From Amycolatopsis sp. CA-126428 (lineage in GTDB: Bacteria > Actinomycetota > Actinomycetes > Mycobacteriales > Pseudonocardiaceae), in the NCBI RefSeq assembly GCF_002904335.1, contig NZ_PPHF01000010.1, positions 62,001-126,000 on the forward strand: a stretch of DNA of 64,000 nt, given 5' to 3'. The stretch's first letter is position 1, and each line of letters opens with the position of its first letter. Position numbers and translations under genes: made by a program. Shown here piece after piece: positions 16,921 to 26,072 of this stretch. The notes beneath the pieces were generated by a model. The model did not search any database. It had not been told where the DNA came from and saw only the letters and a program-made list of their open reading frames with translations.

Positions 16921-17954
16921 CCGTGCCTCTCCTCCGGCGCCGGCGGCCGGCAGCGGATCACCGTCGCCGTGCCGGACAGCTCGGTCTGGCCGGCGTCGAA
17001 CGGGACGACGTAGGTGTCGCCCTTCGCCAGCGCGTGCTCGCCGCCGTGCTCGGTCCGCAGGGTGCCTTCGCCGTCGAGGACGACGAGGACCGCGAACGAC
17101 GGATCGAGTGACAACGTTGTCAGCTTGTCCGTGCGCAGCTGTTCGGCTCGGAAGAACCGTTCCGAGCCGCCCGCCAGCAGATCCACGCTGGACGAGGTGT
17201 CGCCCGCGGTGCGCTTGATGATCGTGGTCAGCCGTTCGGCGTCCCAGCCCGAGGTGTCCAGCGCCTCGATGGCGGTGTCGAAACCGAGGCCGAGGTGGCC
17301 CTTTTCCGGCGACGCGAGGAAGTCGCGCCACTCGATGGTGAGCGAGAAGTCCGTCGGCTGCTGCAGTTCGACGACGAACACGCCCTCGCCGATCGCGTGC
17401 GGCAGCCCGGCCGGGATGTAGACCGTGTCGCCGGCGGACACCGGGATGCTGTTCAGCGCGCCCAGCATGGACGGCACGTCCTGCTCGCGCGTCCACTCGG
17501 ACACCGTCGCCTTCGACAGCGTCTCCTTGAAGCCCGGGTAGACGCGCGGGTCGTCGCCGTAGGTGCCGACGACGATCCACGCCTCGGTCTTGCCGAAGTG
17601 GGAATCGAAGTGGCGCTTCGCGAAGGTGTCGTCCGGGTGGAAGTGCACGGGCAGCCGCTGGCCCGCGTCGAGCAGCTTGACCAGCAAGCCGGTCGACGTC
17701 CCGAGGGCCTCGACGTGCTTCGCGCCGAGCCAGCCGTTGGCGTTCGCCACCACGGCGTCGCGCAGCCAGGCGCCGTCCGGGAGCCGGGTGAGGCCGTTGG
17801 TCTCCTGGCCGAACATCGTGGTCGCCGAGGCGACCCAGTCCTCCGGGCCGAACTTCTTGTCCGGCGACGCGCCGCGCAGGCCTGCGATGGCGTCGCCGCC
17901 GCGGTAGAACTGCGGCGGCTGGTTGGCGGGGAGCCGGATCGGTTCGAGGGTCAC
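16917..17954 (-). CDS. manA: Mannose-6-phosphate isomerase, class I
   Basis: This 345-aa zinc enzyme of the type I phosphomannose isomerase family converts mannose 6-phosphate to fructose 6-phosphate. Metal ligands are visible in LPVHFHPDDTFAKRHF and YIPAGLPHAIGEGVFVVELQQ. It is coupled at both ends: its start overlaps the LacI stop by four bases and its stop overlaps the ATPase start by four. This makes the LacI-manA-ABC genes one transcript and identifies the pathway as mannose entry into glycolysis. A perfect LacI-type palindrome lies inside the gene at 17109-17122. A mannose kinase is not encoded nearby. Confidence 0.93.
   Translation of the reverse strand: MTLEPIRLPANQPPQFYRGGDAIAGLRGASPDKKFGPEDWVASATTMFGQETNGLTRLPDGAWLRDAVVANANGWLGAKHVEALGTSTGLLVKLLDAGQRLPVHFHPDDTFAKRHFDSHFGKTEAWIVVGTYGDDPRVYPGFKETLSKATVSEWTREQDVPSMLGALNSIPVSAGDTVYIPAGLPHAIGEGVFVVELQQPTDFSLTIEWRDFLASPEKGHLGLGFDTAIEALDTSGWDAERLTTIIKRTAGDTSSSVDLLAGGSERFFRAEQLRTDKLTTLSLDPSFAVLVVLDGEGTLRTEHGGEHALAKGDTYVVPFDAGQTELSGTATVIRCRPPAPEERHG
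17109..17122. promoter_or_regulatory. LacI-type operator inside manA
   Basis: TGACAACGTTGTCA is a perfect 14-bp palindrome inside manA, where it encodes part of LTTLSL. It contains the same 12-bp core as the operator at the lacI start. It could act as an auxiliary looping site or a roadblock before the transporter genes. Confidence 0.6.
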
Positions 17955-19003
17955 GGGGCGACCTCACCGGAACCACGGGCGACGAGATGCACGGGCAGGA
18001 CTACCTTTCTCGGCGGGGACTGATCTCCCTGTACTCGGGCGAAAAGCAGTTCGGCCGCGGCGTGGCCCGTTGCGCTGACGTCGTGCGCGACCACGGTGAC
18101 CGGCGGGTTCAGCAGGTCCGCCAGCTCGAAGTCGTCGAACCCGACCATCGCCGGGCGCTGCTCGGCGTGCGCGAGCGCGCGCAGGAGGTGCACGGCGATC
18201 CGGTTGTTGCCGGCGATCACCGCCGTGGCCGCGTCCGGGCCGTCGAGCAGCCGCTTGACGGCGTTGCCGACGGCGTCGGGCGTCGGGGTTCCCATCGAAA
18301 CCAGCGACTCGTCGTAGGAGATCCCGTTGCGCACGCAGCCCTCGCGGAACCCGCGCAGGCGCTCGGCCGCGGTGAAGATGTCCGGGCTGTCGCCGAGGAA
18401 CGCGATCCGCCGGTGCCCGTGCTGCGCCAGGTGCGTGACGGCTTCGATGGTGCCGCCGAGGTTGTCGACCAGCACGGTGTCGGCCACGATGTCGCCGGCC
18501 GGGCGGTCGATGAACACCACCGGCGTGCCCGCGCGCATCTCCGGCACCAGGTAGCCGTGCTGCAGGCCGGCCGGGACGACGAGGATGCCGTCCACCCGCC
18601 GCGCGCAGAACTCCAGGACGAGCTCGCGCTCGCGGTCGGAGTTCTCCTCGGACGAGCCGGTGAGCACCTGGCGCCCGAACGACGTCGCGATGCGCTCGAC
18701 CGCGCGGTTCAGCTCGGAGTAGAAGGGGTTGCCGACGTCCTCGACGATCAGCCCGATGGTGCCGGTCGTCGACCCGCGGCGCAGGTTCCGCGCACCCAGG
18801 TTGCGCCGGAACCCCAGCTGCTCGATGGCCGCCATGACCCGCTCGGCGGTGTCGGGGTGCACCGCCGGTTCGTCGTTGACCACGCGCGAGACGGTCTTGA
18901 TGCTCACGCCCGCCAGCCGGGCCACGTCGCTCATCGTGGCTCGCCTGCTCGCGGTGCGCGTGCTGCCGTCTCGGTCCCGGCCGAGAGGAGACAACGTTGT
19001 CAT
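17951..19003 (-). CDS. LacI-family repressor of the mannose/mannoside unit
   Basis: This 350-aa protein has a LacI helix-turn-helix (about residues 24-70, TMSDVARLAGVSIKTVSRVVND) and a sugar-binding-protein-like effector domain (FYSELNRAVERI, VVFIDRPAGDIVADTVLVDN, MVGFDDFELADLL). ATG 19003 coincides with the operator, while an internal ATG at 18934 would start right at the HTH. The longer form is preferred because a TTGACA/TTCAAT promoter lies just upstream. It heads the manA-ABC operon and is divergent from the GH92 genes, so it probably represses both sides and itself until mannose or a mannoside is bound. Confidence 0.92.
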   Translation of the reverse strand: MTTLSPLGRDRDGSTRTASRRATMSDVARLAGVSIKTVSRVVNDEPAVHPDTAERVMAAIEQLGFRRNLGARNLRRGSTTGTIGLIVEDVGNPFYSELNRAVERIATSFGRQVLTGSSEENSDRERELVLEFCARRVDGILVVPAGLQHGYLVPEMRAGTPVVFIDRPAGDIVADTVLVDNLGGTIEAVTHLAQHGHRRIAFLGDSPDIFTAAERLRGFREGCVRNGISYDESLVSMGTPTPDAVGNAVKRLLDGPDAATAVIAGNNRIAVHLLRALAHAEQRPAMVGFDDFELADLLNPPVTVVAHDVSATGHAAAELLFARVQGDQSPPRKVVLPVHLVARGSGEVAP

Positions 19004-19043
19004 AGTGACGGGGATTGAACGCCACGCCCCCGGTGCTTGTCAA
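18990..19043 (-). promoter_or_regulatory. lacI-manA-ABC promoter and operator
   Basis: On the minus strand TTGACA (19038-19043) and TTCAAT (19014-19019) are 18 bp apart. The perfect palindrome GACAACGTTGTC follows at 18990-19001 and overlaps the first codons of lacI. The message would have almost no leader, and bound repressor would block both start-up and translation start, an autorepression design. Confidence 0.65.
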
Positions 19044-19138
19044 CGCCTGTCGCGTGGATTGTGCCGATTCGGCTACCGACGGCGTAGGACAGACGGCTGA
19101 TGACGCTGTCCGGAAGCGGACAGGTCTTGACGTGTCCC

Positions 19139-19202
19139 TTGACTGTCTCGTGAGCCGCTGCCCAAGGTGGCCGGGTTCGACCGACTGCGCGACAAGGTTG
19201 TC
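19139..19202 (+). promoter_or_regulatory. GH92 operon promoter with downstream LacI operator
   Basis: TTGACT (19139-19144) and CAAGGT (19163-19168) form a possible promoter with an 18-bp spacer. GACAAGGTTGTC at 19191-19202 has the same arms as the other operators with a changed centre, and would lie about 17-28 bases into the transcript, a roadblock position. Confidence 0.55.
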
Positions 19203-19242
19203 ATCACACCGTTTCTGGTCGCGCTGACGAGGTGGAGAGGCG

Positions 19243-22200
19243 ATGGCCATGGCGCGAGCGCGCTCAAGAGCCGGTTTGACTTTGTTGGCCTTGGCGGTGA
19301 CCGCAGCGGTGGCTCCCGCTGTGCCCGCCGCGGCGGCTGCCGGCACCGATTACGCGAAGTGGGTCAACCCCTTCGTGGGCACCCGGCCCGGTGGGGCCGA
19401 CCACGGCACCGGGGGCGGTGCCGGCAACACGTTCCCGGGCGCGGTCGCACCGTTCGGGATGGTCCAGTGGAGCCCGGACACGGTGAAATCCCAGCCCGGC
19501 GGCTACTTCTACGACGACAACGCCCTGACCGGGTTCAGCCTCACGCACCTTTCCGGCGCGGGCTGTTCGACCTATCAGGACATCCCGTTCATCCCTTATG
19601 TCGGTGAAGTGACGACTTCCCCGGCCACGGACCCGGCCCACTACACGTCGAAGTTCTCGCACGCCAACGAACACGCGACCCCGGGCGCCTACGACGTCAC
19701 CCTCGACAGCGGCGCGAAGGTCGAGCTGGCCGCGACCCAGCGCACCGGCTCCGCGCGCGTGACCTACCCGGCCGGCGCGTCCTCGACATTGCTGGTCAAC
19801 ACGTCCGGCTCGGTCAACGGCACCGACGACGCGTCCATCACCATCGGCAAGGACACCATCAGCGGCTGGGCCACGAGCGGCCGCTTCTGCGGGGCGCGCA
19901 ACAGCTACCGCGTCTACTTCTCGGCCAAGTTCGACACGCCGTTCGCGTCGATCGGCACCTGGAAGAACGGCGCCGTGACGCCGAACAAGGCGGCCGAAAC
20001 GGGCGGCGCCAAGGCGAAGGTCGCGCAGCCCAACGGCGTCGACGCCTCGATCGCGCGCCCGGCCAAGGCCAAGACGCAGGACACGACCGTGTCCGGGCCG
20101 GGCAGCGGCGGGTACGTCACCTTCGCCAACCTCAACGGCGCGCAGGTGAACGTCCAGGTCGGACTGTCCTTCGTGTCCGTCGACGGCGCGAAGGCCAACC
20201 TCAAGGCGGAGAACACCAAGAAGTCGTTCGACACGGTGGCCGCGAGCGCGCGCAAGGCGTGGAACGACCAGCTCGGCAAGATCGCCGTCACCGGTGGCTC
20301 CGACGCCGACCTGACGACGTTCTACACCTCGCTGTACCACTCGCTGATCCAGCCGAACGTCTTCTCCGATGTGGACGGTCAGTACCCGGGCTTCGACGGG
20401 CGGATCCACCAGGCCGACAAGGGCCACGCCGTGTACACCAACTTCTCCGGCTGGGACATCTACCGCTCGGAGGCCCCGCTCCTGGCGACGATCGACCCGA
20501 AGGAGACCTCGGACATCGTCCGGTCGATGATGGCCTACGCCGAGCAGGGTGGCTCGTGGGACCGCTGGACGGTCGCCAACGACTACACCGGCGTCATGAA
20601 CGGCGACCCGTACCACATCATCGTCTCGAGCGCGTATGCGTTCGGCGCGCGGGACTTCGACGCCCAGAAGGCGTTGCTGCTCATGATCAAGGGCGCTACG
20701 CAGCCGACCCAGGGCTACACCGAGCGGCCGGGCCTGGACGACTACCAGAAGCTGGGTTACGTGCCCGGCGCCGGCGCGGACACCCTGGAGTACACCAGCG
20801 CCGACTTCTCCATCGCCCAGTTCGCGAAGCGGCTCGGCGACAGCGCGACGTACACGACGTTCATGAAGCGCGCGCAGAACTGGCAGAACCTCTACAACCC
20901 GGGCACCGGCCACCTGCAGCCGCGCAACGCGGACGGCTCGTTCGCCGGCACCTACGACCCCGCCAGCTCGCAGGGCTGGGTCGAAGGCAACGGCGCGCAG
21001 TACGAGTGGATGGTGCCCTACGACCTCGGCGGCGTCGTGACGGCGTTCGGCGGCAACACCGCGACCCAGTCCCGGCTGGACACCTTCTTCACCCAGCTGA
21101 ACGCGGGCACGCAGGAGCCGTACGCCTTCATGGGCAACGAGCCGAACTCCAACGCGCCGTACGTCTACTCGTACGCGGGCGCCCCGGCCAAGACCCAGGC
21201 GATCGTGCACCGCTCGATGGACGAGCTGTACAACCCGCGTCCCGAAGGCCTGATCGGCAACGACGACCTCGGCCAGATGTCGGCCTGGTACGTCTGGTCG
21301 GCGCTCGGCATCTACCCGGAGATCCCGGGCCGCGCCGAGACGCTGCTCGTCACGCCGCGCTTCGAGCACGCCGTGCTCACCACCGGTTCGGGCAAGAAGG
21401 TCACCATCAACGCGCCGGGCACCGGCGACTACGTGGGCAGCCTGAAGGTCAACGGCGGTGCCGCCGCGAAGGCGTGGCTGCCGGAGGCGCTGATCTCCGG
21501 TGGCGGCACGCTCGACTACACCCGCTCCGCCACGGCGACCACGTGGGGCAGCGCGGCGGCCGACGCCCCGCCGTCGTTCCGCGAGCAGGAGAAGCCGAGC
21601 CTGTCCTTCGTGGACCCGGCGCGCGCGGTGACGCCCGCGGGGTCGACGTCGAAGGCGTCCGTGGGCGTCCAGGACCTCTCCGGCACCGCCCGGACCTGGA
21701 CCTACAGCGCGGGCAGCGTCGACGGGATCACGCTGACCCCGGCGACGGGCAGCATCGCGGTGCCCGCCGCGGGCAAGGCGAGCGCGGAGCTGACGGTTTC
21801 GGTCCCGGCGGGGCTGGCCGACGGCGCCCGCCGCATCCCGGTGACGTTCTCCGCGCCGGGCGTGGCTTCCTCGCAGGCCGTCCTGACGGTGCTGGTGGCC
21901 CAGCCGAACAGCTGGCTGGCCACGGTGAACAACGCCGGCATCTCCCCGGACGCGAACTCCGGCGCGGCCAACTTCGACGGCGGCGGCTGGAGCTACTCGG
22001 CCGACGCCCTCGCCGCGGCCGGGGCGACCCCGGGCAGCACCGTGACCAGCGACGGCATCAAGTTCACCTGGCCGTCGTTCCCGGCGGGCGACCCGGACAA
22101 CGTCGTCGCCGGCGGCCAGACGGTGAACGTCACGGGCTCCGGGCGGCTCGCGCTGCTCGGCTCGGCGTCGAACGGCAACGCGTCGGGCACGCTGACGATC

Positions 22201-22473
22201 ACCTACACCGACGGCAGCACCTCCACCGCGACCATCGGGTTCTCCGACTGGACCCTCGGTGGTGGCGGCGCGCAACCGGCGTTCGGCAACCGCATCGTGC
22301 TGTCCACGCCGTACCGCAACGCCGCGGGCAGCGACCCGCAGCAGATCCGCACGATGGTGTTCGGCACCAACCCGATCACCCTGGCCGCCGGCAAGACGGT
22401 CGCCAGCGTGACGCTGCCCGACAACGTCAGCGGCGGTGCCCTGCACGTGTTCGCGATCGGCATCGGTTCGTGA
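19243..22473 (+). CDS. Secreted GH92 alpha-mannosidase with C-terminal accessory domains
   Basis: This 1076-aa exported enzyme has a signal peptide (residues 1 to about 30), a GH92 N-terminal beta-sandwich opening with WVNPFVGTRPGGAD..GNTFPGAVAPFGMVQWSPD, and a GH92 catalytic domain with EGNGAQYEWMVPYDLGG and the family hallmark GNDDLGQMSAWYVWSALGIYP, which holds the acid and base carboxylates. GH92 enzymes are calcium-dependent exo-alpha-mannosidases acting on N-glycans and yeast mannan. From about residue 780 there is an NPCBM/NEW3-like segment and a final beta-rich domain, likely for binding or stability. GGAGAGG precedes ATG 19243. Linkage specificity cannot be read. Confidence 0.93.
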   Translation: MAMARARSRAGLTLLALAVTAAVAPAVPAAAAAGTDYAKWVNPFVGTRPGGADHGTGGGAGNTFPGAVAPFGMVQWSPDTVKSQPGGYFYDDNALTGFSLTHLSGAGCSTYQDIPFIPYVGEVTTSPATDPAHYTSKFSHANEHATPGAYDVTLDSGAKVELAATQRTGSARVTYPAGASSTLLVNTSGSVNGTDDASITIGKDTISGWATSGRFCGARNSYRVYFSAKFDTPFASIGTWKNGAVTPNKAAETGGAKAKVAQPNGVDASIARPAKAKTQDTTVSGPGSGGYVTFANLNGAQVNVQVGLSFVSVDGAKANLKAENTKKSFDTVAASARKAWNDQLGKIAVTGGSDADLTTFYTSLYHSLIQPNVFSDVDGQYPGFDGRIHQADKGHAVYTNFSGWDIYRSEAPLLATIDPKETSDIVRSMMAYAEQGGSWDRWTVANDYTGVMNGDPYHIIVSSAYAFGARDFDAQKALLLMIKGATQPTQGYTERPGLDDYQKLGYVPGAGADTLEYTSADFSIAQFAKRLGDSATYTTFMKRAQNWQNLYNPGTGHLQPRNADGSFAGTYDPASSQGWVEGNGAQYEWMVPYDLGGVVTAFGGNTATQSRLDTFFTQLNAGTQEPYAFMGNEPNSNAPYVYSYAGAPAKTQAIVHRSMDELYNPRPEGLIGNDDLGQMSAWYVWSALGIYPEIPGRAETLLVTPRFEHAVLTTGSGKKVTINAPGTGDYVGSLKVNGGAAAKAWLPEALISGGGTLDYTRSATATTWGSAAADAPPSFREQEKPSLSFVDPARAVTPAGSTSKASVGVQDLSGTARTWTYSAGSVDGITLTPATGSIAVPAAGKASAELTVSVPAGLADGARRIPVTFSAPGVASSQAVLTVLVAQPNSWLATVNNAGISPDANSGAANFDGGGWSYSADALAAAGATPGSTVTSDGIKFTWPSFPAGDPDNVVAGGQTVNVTGSGRLALLGSASNGNASGTLTITYTDGSTSTATIGFSDWTLGGGGAQPAFGNRIVLSTPYRNAAGSDPQQIRTMVFGTNPITLAAGKTVASVTLPDNVSGGALHVFAIGIGS

Positions 22474-24848
22474 AGCGCACCATCCTCGCGGGCTTCTTGA
22501 CGCTCGCCGCGGCCGCGACGGGGCTCAGCCCCGCCGCGGCCGCGGCCGGCGGGGACGCCCTGGCCGCCGTCAACACGTTCATCGGCACGCAGGACGAGGG
22601 CAACACCTTCCCCGGCGCGTCGGCGCCGTTCGGGATGACTCAGGTCAGCCCCATCACCTCGCACTACGCCGGCTACCGCTACACCGACACCGCGATCCGC
22701 GGCTTCGGGCACTTCTTCCTGTCCGGCGCGGGCTGCTGGGAGCAGGGCGGCCTCGTCTCGACCCTGCCGACCACGGGCGAAGTGGGCCCTGGCAAGGCGT
22801 TCGACACGACGAAGGCGGCCACGTTCGACCAGAAGCAGTACGCCTCGCCGTTCACCCACGACGGCGAAGTCGGCAAGCCCGGCTACTACAAGGTCCACCT
22901 GACCGGCTACGGCGGTGTCGACGTCGAGACGACCGCGGCGACCCGGGCCGGGGTCGAGCGGTACACCTTCACGAAACCGGGCGACGCCAACGTCTTCGTC
23001 AACGTGGGGCAAGCCAACGACAAGGAACCGGTGACGGGCAGCAGCATCCGCGTCGTCGACGACCGGACCGTCGAGGGCACCGTGGAGTCGCAGGCGTTCT
23101 GCGGCGGCAAGGCCTACACGACGTACTTCACGACGAAGTTCGACAAGCCCTTCAAGTCCTCGGGCACGTGGTCGCCGGCCGGTGGCACGCCCGGGTCCCG
23201 CGAGTCGAGCGGCGGCGCGGGCCTGCGTGGCGCGTGGCTGACGTTCGGCGGCGGTCAGGTCACCGCGACCACCGCGATCTCCCAGGTGGACGCGGCCGGC
23301 GCGCGGGTGAACCTGGCGTCGGAGCACCTCCGCTCGTTCGACGCGGCCAAGGCCGACGTCCAGCGCACCTGGCGCCGTGAATTGTCCACTGTGGACATCA
23401 AGGGTGGCACGCCGGACGACCGCACGGTCTTCTACACCTCGCTCTACCACGCGCTGCTGCAGCCGCTGACGGCGAACGACGCCGACGGCCGCTACTACGG
23501 CTTCGACAAGAAGGTGCACCGCGCGATCGGCTGGACGTACTACGACTTCTTCTCGCTGTGGGACACCTACCGCACGCAGAACCAGCTCCTGGCGCTGCTG
23601 CGGCCGGACCGGGCGCGCGACATCGCGAAGAGCATCCTGGCCATCCACGACCAGGGCGGCTGGCTGCCGAGGTGGGCGTACGCGAGCCAGGAGACGAACA
23701 CGATGACCGGCGACCCGGTCACGCCGTTCCTGGTCGACCTCTGGCGCTTCGGCGCGCTGTCGGGCGAGGAGGTGCACGCCTACCAGGCCCTGCTGCAGAA
23801 CTCGCGCGAGATCCCGCCCGCCGCGTCGCCGTTCCAGGGCCGCTCGGGCAACGCGAGCTACCAGCAGGACGGGTTCGTCCAGTACGACCCGGACTTCCCG
23901 AAGAAGGGCCAGGACACCGACCCGAACCACGGCGCTTCGGCCACCCTGGAGTACGCGCTCGGTGACTGTTCGCTGTCGGTCATGGCGGCCGCGCTCGGCA
24001 AGAAGGACGACGCGGCGGCGCTGGCCGCGAAGGGCCGGACCTACCGGACGTTGTGGGATGCCACCCAGGCCGACCGCGGCTTCACCGGCTTCTTCCGGCC
24101 GAAGGTCCTCGGCGGCGCGTGGTTCTCGCCCGCCGACAAGCCCTACAGCCCGCAGAGCCAGGACGGCTTCCACGAGGGCACGGCCTGGCAGTACCAGTGG
24201 CTCGTCCAGCAGGACGTACCCGGGCTGGTGCAGCGGATGGGCGGCCCGGCGGCCGCCGGGAAGCGCCTCGACGACTTCTTCGCCTACGACGAACTGGTGA
24301 AGAACCCGGCGACGGCGGTCCGCGAGAACTGGGTCGTCGGCCCGTACGACTACTACGACCAGTTCCGCTACAACCCCAACAACGAGCCGGACCTGCACTC
24401 GCCGTGGATGTACGCGCTCACCGGGCAGCCGGCGAAGACGTCGACGGTCGTGCGGGCGGCGCACACGTTGTTCACGAACGCGCCCAACGGCGTCACCGGG
24501 AACGACGACCTGGGCACCATGTCGGCGTGGTACGTCTTCAGCGCGCTCGGGCTCTATCCCGCCGTCCCGGGTACTGGGAATTTCGTCCTGAACGCGCCGC
24601 GGTTCGCGAAGTCCGTGCTGCACCTGGAGAACGGGCGTGACGTCACGATCAAGGCGCCCGGTGCGGACGGTTCGAAGCTGCAGTACGTCTCGGGGCTGAA
24701 GGTCGGTTCGCGGCCGGGTGACCACGTGTACGTCAACGTGGACCAGCTGAAGCGCGGGACGACGCTCGACTTCGGCCTCACCGGCGACGCGACGGCGAAG
24801 TGGGGGACGTCACCTTCGGCCGCCCCGGCTTCGCCCTGCGCGGGGTAG
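22470..24848 (+). CDS. Second secreted GH92 alpha-mannosidase
   Basis: This 792-aa exported GH92 enzyme is coupled to the first: GTG 22470 overlaps the upstream TGA. A signal peptide (1 to about 27) is followed by VNTFIGTQDEGNTFPGASAPFGMTQ. The catalytic region carries EGTAWQYQWLVQQDVPGL, YNPNNEPDLHSPWMY and GNDDLGTMSAWYVFSALGLYP. It lacks the long C-terminal accessory region of its neighbour. The frame is open upstream into the first gene, but the signal peptide fixes the start. Two non-identical GH92 enzymes in one operon probably attack different alpha-mannose linkages. Both are expected to be released from repression by the LacI protein. Confidence 0.93.
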   Translation: MKRTILAGFLTLAAAATGLSPAAAAAGGDALAAVNTFIGTQDEGNTFPGASAPFGMTQVSPITSHYAGYRYTDTAIRGFGHFFLSGAGCWEQGGLVSTLPTTGEVGPGKAFDTTKAATFDQKQYASPFTHDGEVGKPGYYKVHLTGYGGVDVETTAATRAGVERYTFTKPGDANVFVNVGQANDKEPVTGSSIRVVDDRTVEGTVESQAFCGGKAYTTYFTTKFDKPFKSSGTWSPAGGTPGSRESSGGAGLRGAWLTFGGGQVTATTAISQVDAAGARVNLASEHLRSFDAAKADVQRTWRRELSTVDIKGGTPDDRTVFYTSLYHALLQPLTANDADGRYYGFDKKVHRAIGWTYYDFFSLWDTYRTQNQLLALLRPDRARDIAKSILAIHDQGGWLPRWAYASQETNTMTGDPVTPFLVDLWRFGALSGEEVHAYQALLQNSREIPPAASPFQGRSGNASYQQDGFVQYDPDFPKKGQDTDPNHGASATLEYALGDCSLSVMAAALGKKDDAAALAAKGRTYRTLWDATQADRGFTGFFRPKVLGGAWFSPADKPYSPQSQDGFHEGTAWQYQWLVQQDVPGLVQRMGGPAAAGKRLDDFFAYDELVKNPATAVRENWVVGPYDYYDQFRYNPNNEPDLHSPWMYALTGQPAKTSTVVRAAHTLFTNAPNGVTGNDDLGTMSAWYVFSALGLYPAVPGTGNFVLNAPRFAKSVLHLENGRDVTIKAPGADGSKLQYVSGLKVGSRPGDHVYVNVDQLKRGTTLDFGLTGDATAKWGTSPSAAPASPCAG

Positions 24849-24862
24849 TCACCCACCGCTCG

Positions 24863-24896
24863 CGGCCGTGGTTCAGACCACAGTGGACCACGGCCG
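24863..24896 (+). terminator. Terminator hairpin after GH92 operon
   Basis: CGGCCGTGGT (from 24863) pairs with ACCACGGCCG (to 24896), extended by three further pairs including a wobble, with an 8-base loop. It ends the two-gene GH92 unit. The rest of 24897-25065 shows no gene. Confidence 0.65.
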
Positions 24897-25065
24897 TGAG
24901 CATCGTCACGGGCCCCGGTGTTCCGGTGAGCGCCGTCACGCCTCACACTGGGTATCAGCACGTCCGACAGCGCCGTTGACGTCCACAGGCAGTCCGCCTT
25001 GGACGGTGCCGTCGGACGTTTGCCATGTCACGAACAAACGTGGTGAGACCCCACAGGAGGAAGAA

Positions 25066-25431
25066 GTGTCCAGCAAGGCCGCTCTAGTTTTCCGCGTGGC
25101 CGCAGTCGCCGAAGCCCTCTCCTGGGCGGCGCTGCTTGTCGGGATGTTCCTCAAATACGTCGTCCACTCCTCTCACGAGGGCGGCGTGCCCGTCCTCGGC
25201 ATGGTGCACGGCGTGATCTTCGCTCTCTACGTGGTCGTCTCCCTGTCCGTGGCGAAGCCGCTCGGCTGGCGCCCGAAGACGCTGGTCCTGGCGCTGCTCG
25301 CGAGCATCCCGCCGCTGTTCACCTGGCTGTTCGAGAAGTGGGCGCTGCGCAACGGCAAGCTCGACGGCCCGCAGCGGCTGTCCCACGGCGGTGTCGGCCT
25401 GTTCCAGGTGAAGGAACCCGTCGCCGTCTGA
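25066..25431 (+). CDS. DUF3817 integral membrane protein
   Basis: This 121-aa membrane protein has three predicted helices (about residues 8-28, 43-63 and 70-92) and the DUF3817 layout. The N-terminal helix carries RVAAVAEALSWAALLVGMF and an HG motif follows in GMVHGVIFALYVV. Function is unknown. GTG 25066 has an AGGAGG ribosome site six bases ahead, so the longer upstream frame is rejected. A perfect hairpin follows. The next gene on the opposite strand is a MarR regulator and beyond it a thiamine-binding-type protein, a neighbourhood I recall as recurrent in actinomycetes. Confidence 0.85.
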   Translation: MSSKAALVFRVAAVAEALSWAALLVGMFLKYVVHSSHEGGVPVLGMVHGVIFALYVVVSLSVAKPLGWRPKTLVLALLASIPPLFTWLFEKWALRNGKLDGPQRLSHGGVGLFQVKEPVAV

Positions 25432-25445
25432 TTCCCAAGGCGTGA

Positions 25446-25479
25446 GAAAGGCCCGCACTCTTCCGAGTGCGGGCCTTTC
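25446..25479. terminator. Perfect 15-bp terminator hairpin
   Basis: GAAAGGCCCGCACTC (25446-25460) and its exact complement (25465-25479) flank the loop TTCC. The stem ends in T-rich sequence on both strands, so it can serve the DUF3817 gene and the convergent MarR gene. Confidence 0.9.
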
Positions 25480-25492
25480 CGCTGTCGAGCGC

Positions 25493-25993
25493 TTACTCGC
25501 TGAAGTCCCCGGCGGCCCGGCGCACCTTGGTCAGCAGGTCCGTCAGCTGCTCGGTCTGCCGCTCGGTCAGCCCGCTGAGCCCGAAGTCGATGGCGGTGAC
25601 GGCTTCGGTCGCGGCCTCGCGGCGCCGGCGGCCCTCGTCGGTGATCTCCACCAGCGTCGTGCGGCGGTCGGTCGGGTGCGGGACCCGCTTGACGAGCCCG
25701 TCGCGCTCCAATCGGTCCACTATGTTGGTGACACTGGTGGGGTGCAGCTGGAGCCGCTCGCCCATCACCCGCATCGGCAGGCTGGCGCTGCGGGCGAAGG
25801 TGAGCAGCACCAGTGCTTCGTACCGGGCGAAGGTCAAGCCGTGCGGCTTGAGCGCGCCGTCCACCGCGGACTGGATGATCTGCTGGACCCGCATCACCCC
25901 GGTCACCGCGGCCATGGTCCCGGAGGGCCCGATGCGGTCCTCCCAGATCCGGGCCGCGCGGGCGATCGGGTCGAACGGCAGCGGACGGTTCAT
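25493..25993 (-). CDS. MarR-family regulator
   Basis: This 166-aa winged-helix regulator has the MarR core SLPMRVMGERLQLHPTSVTNIVDRLERDGLVKRVPHPTDRRTTLVEITDEG, split here only by words of the family pattern. MarR proteins act as dimers and usually repress their own and adjacent genes until a small phenolic or lipid ligand binds. ATG 25993 was chosen although the frame runs on to 26413; the upstream part overlaps the divergent thiamine-binding-type gene antisense. The regulated genes may be DUF3817 and the divergent small protein. Ligand unknown. Confidence 0.88.
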   Translation of the reverse strand: MNRPLPFDPIARAARIWEDRIGPSGTMAAVTGVMRVQQIIQSAVDGALKPHGLTFARYEALVLLTFARSASLPMRVMGERLQLHPTSVTNIVDRLERDGLVKRVPHPTDRRTTLVEITDEGRRRREAATEAVTAIDFGLSGLTERQTEQLTDLLTKVRRAAGDFSE

Positions 25994-26072
25994 GACACGC
26001 GAAGTTACCAGCGGGTACCGGCGGGTGTCGCACGACTGGCGGAAATGGCCACCGAAGAAGGGACTTCCGAGC

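Noticed and set aside
20259..22469. N-terminal extension of the second GH92 gene to 1529 residues
   Set aside because: The frame is open through the first GH92 gene, but a signal peptide and a start overlapping the upstream stop at 22470 define the real gene.
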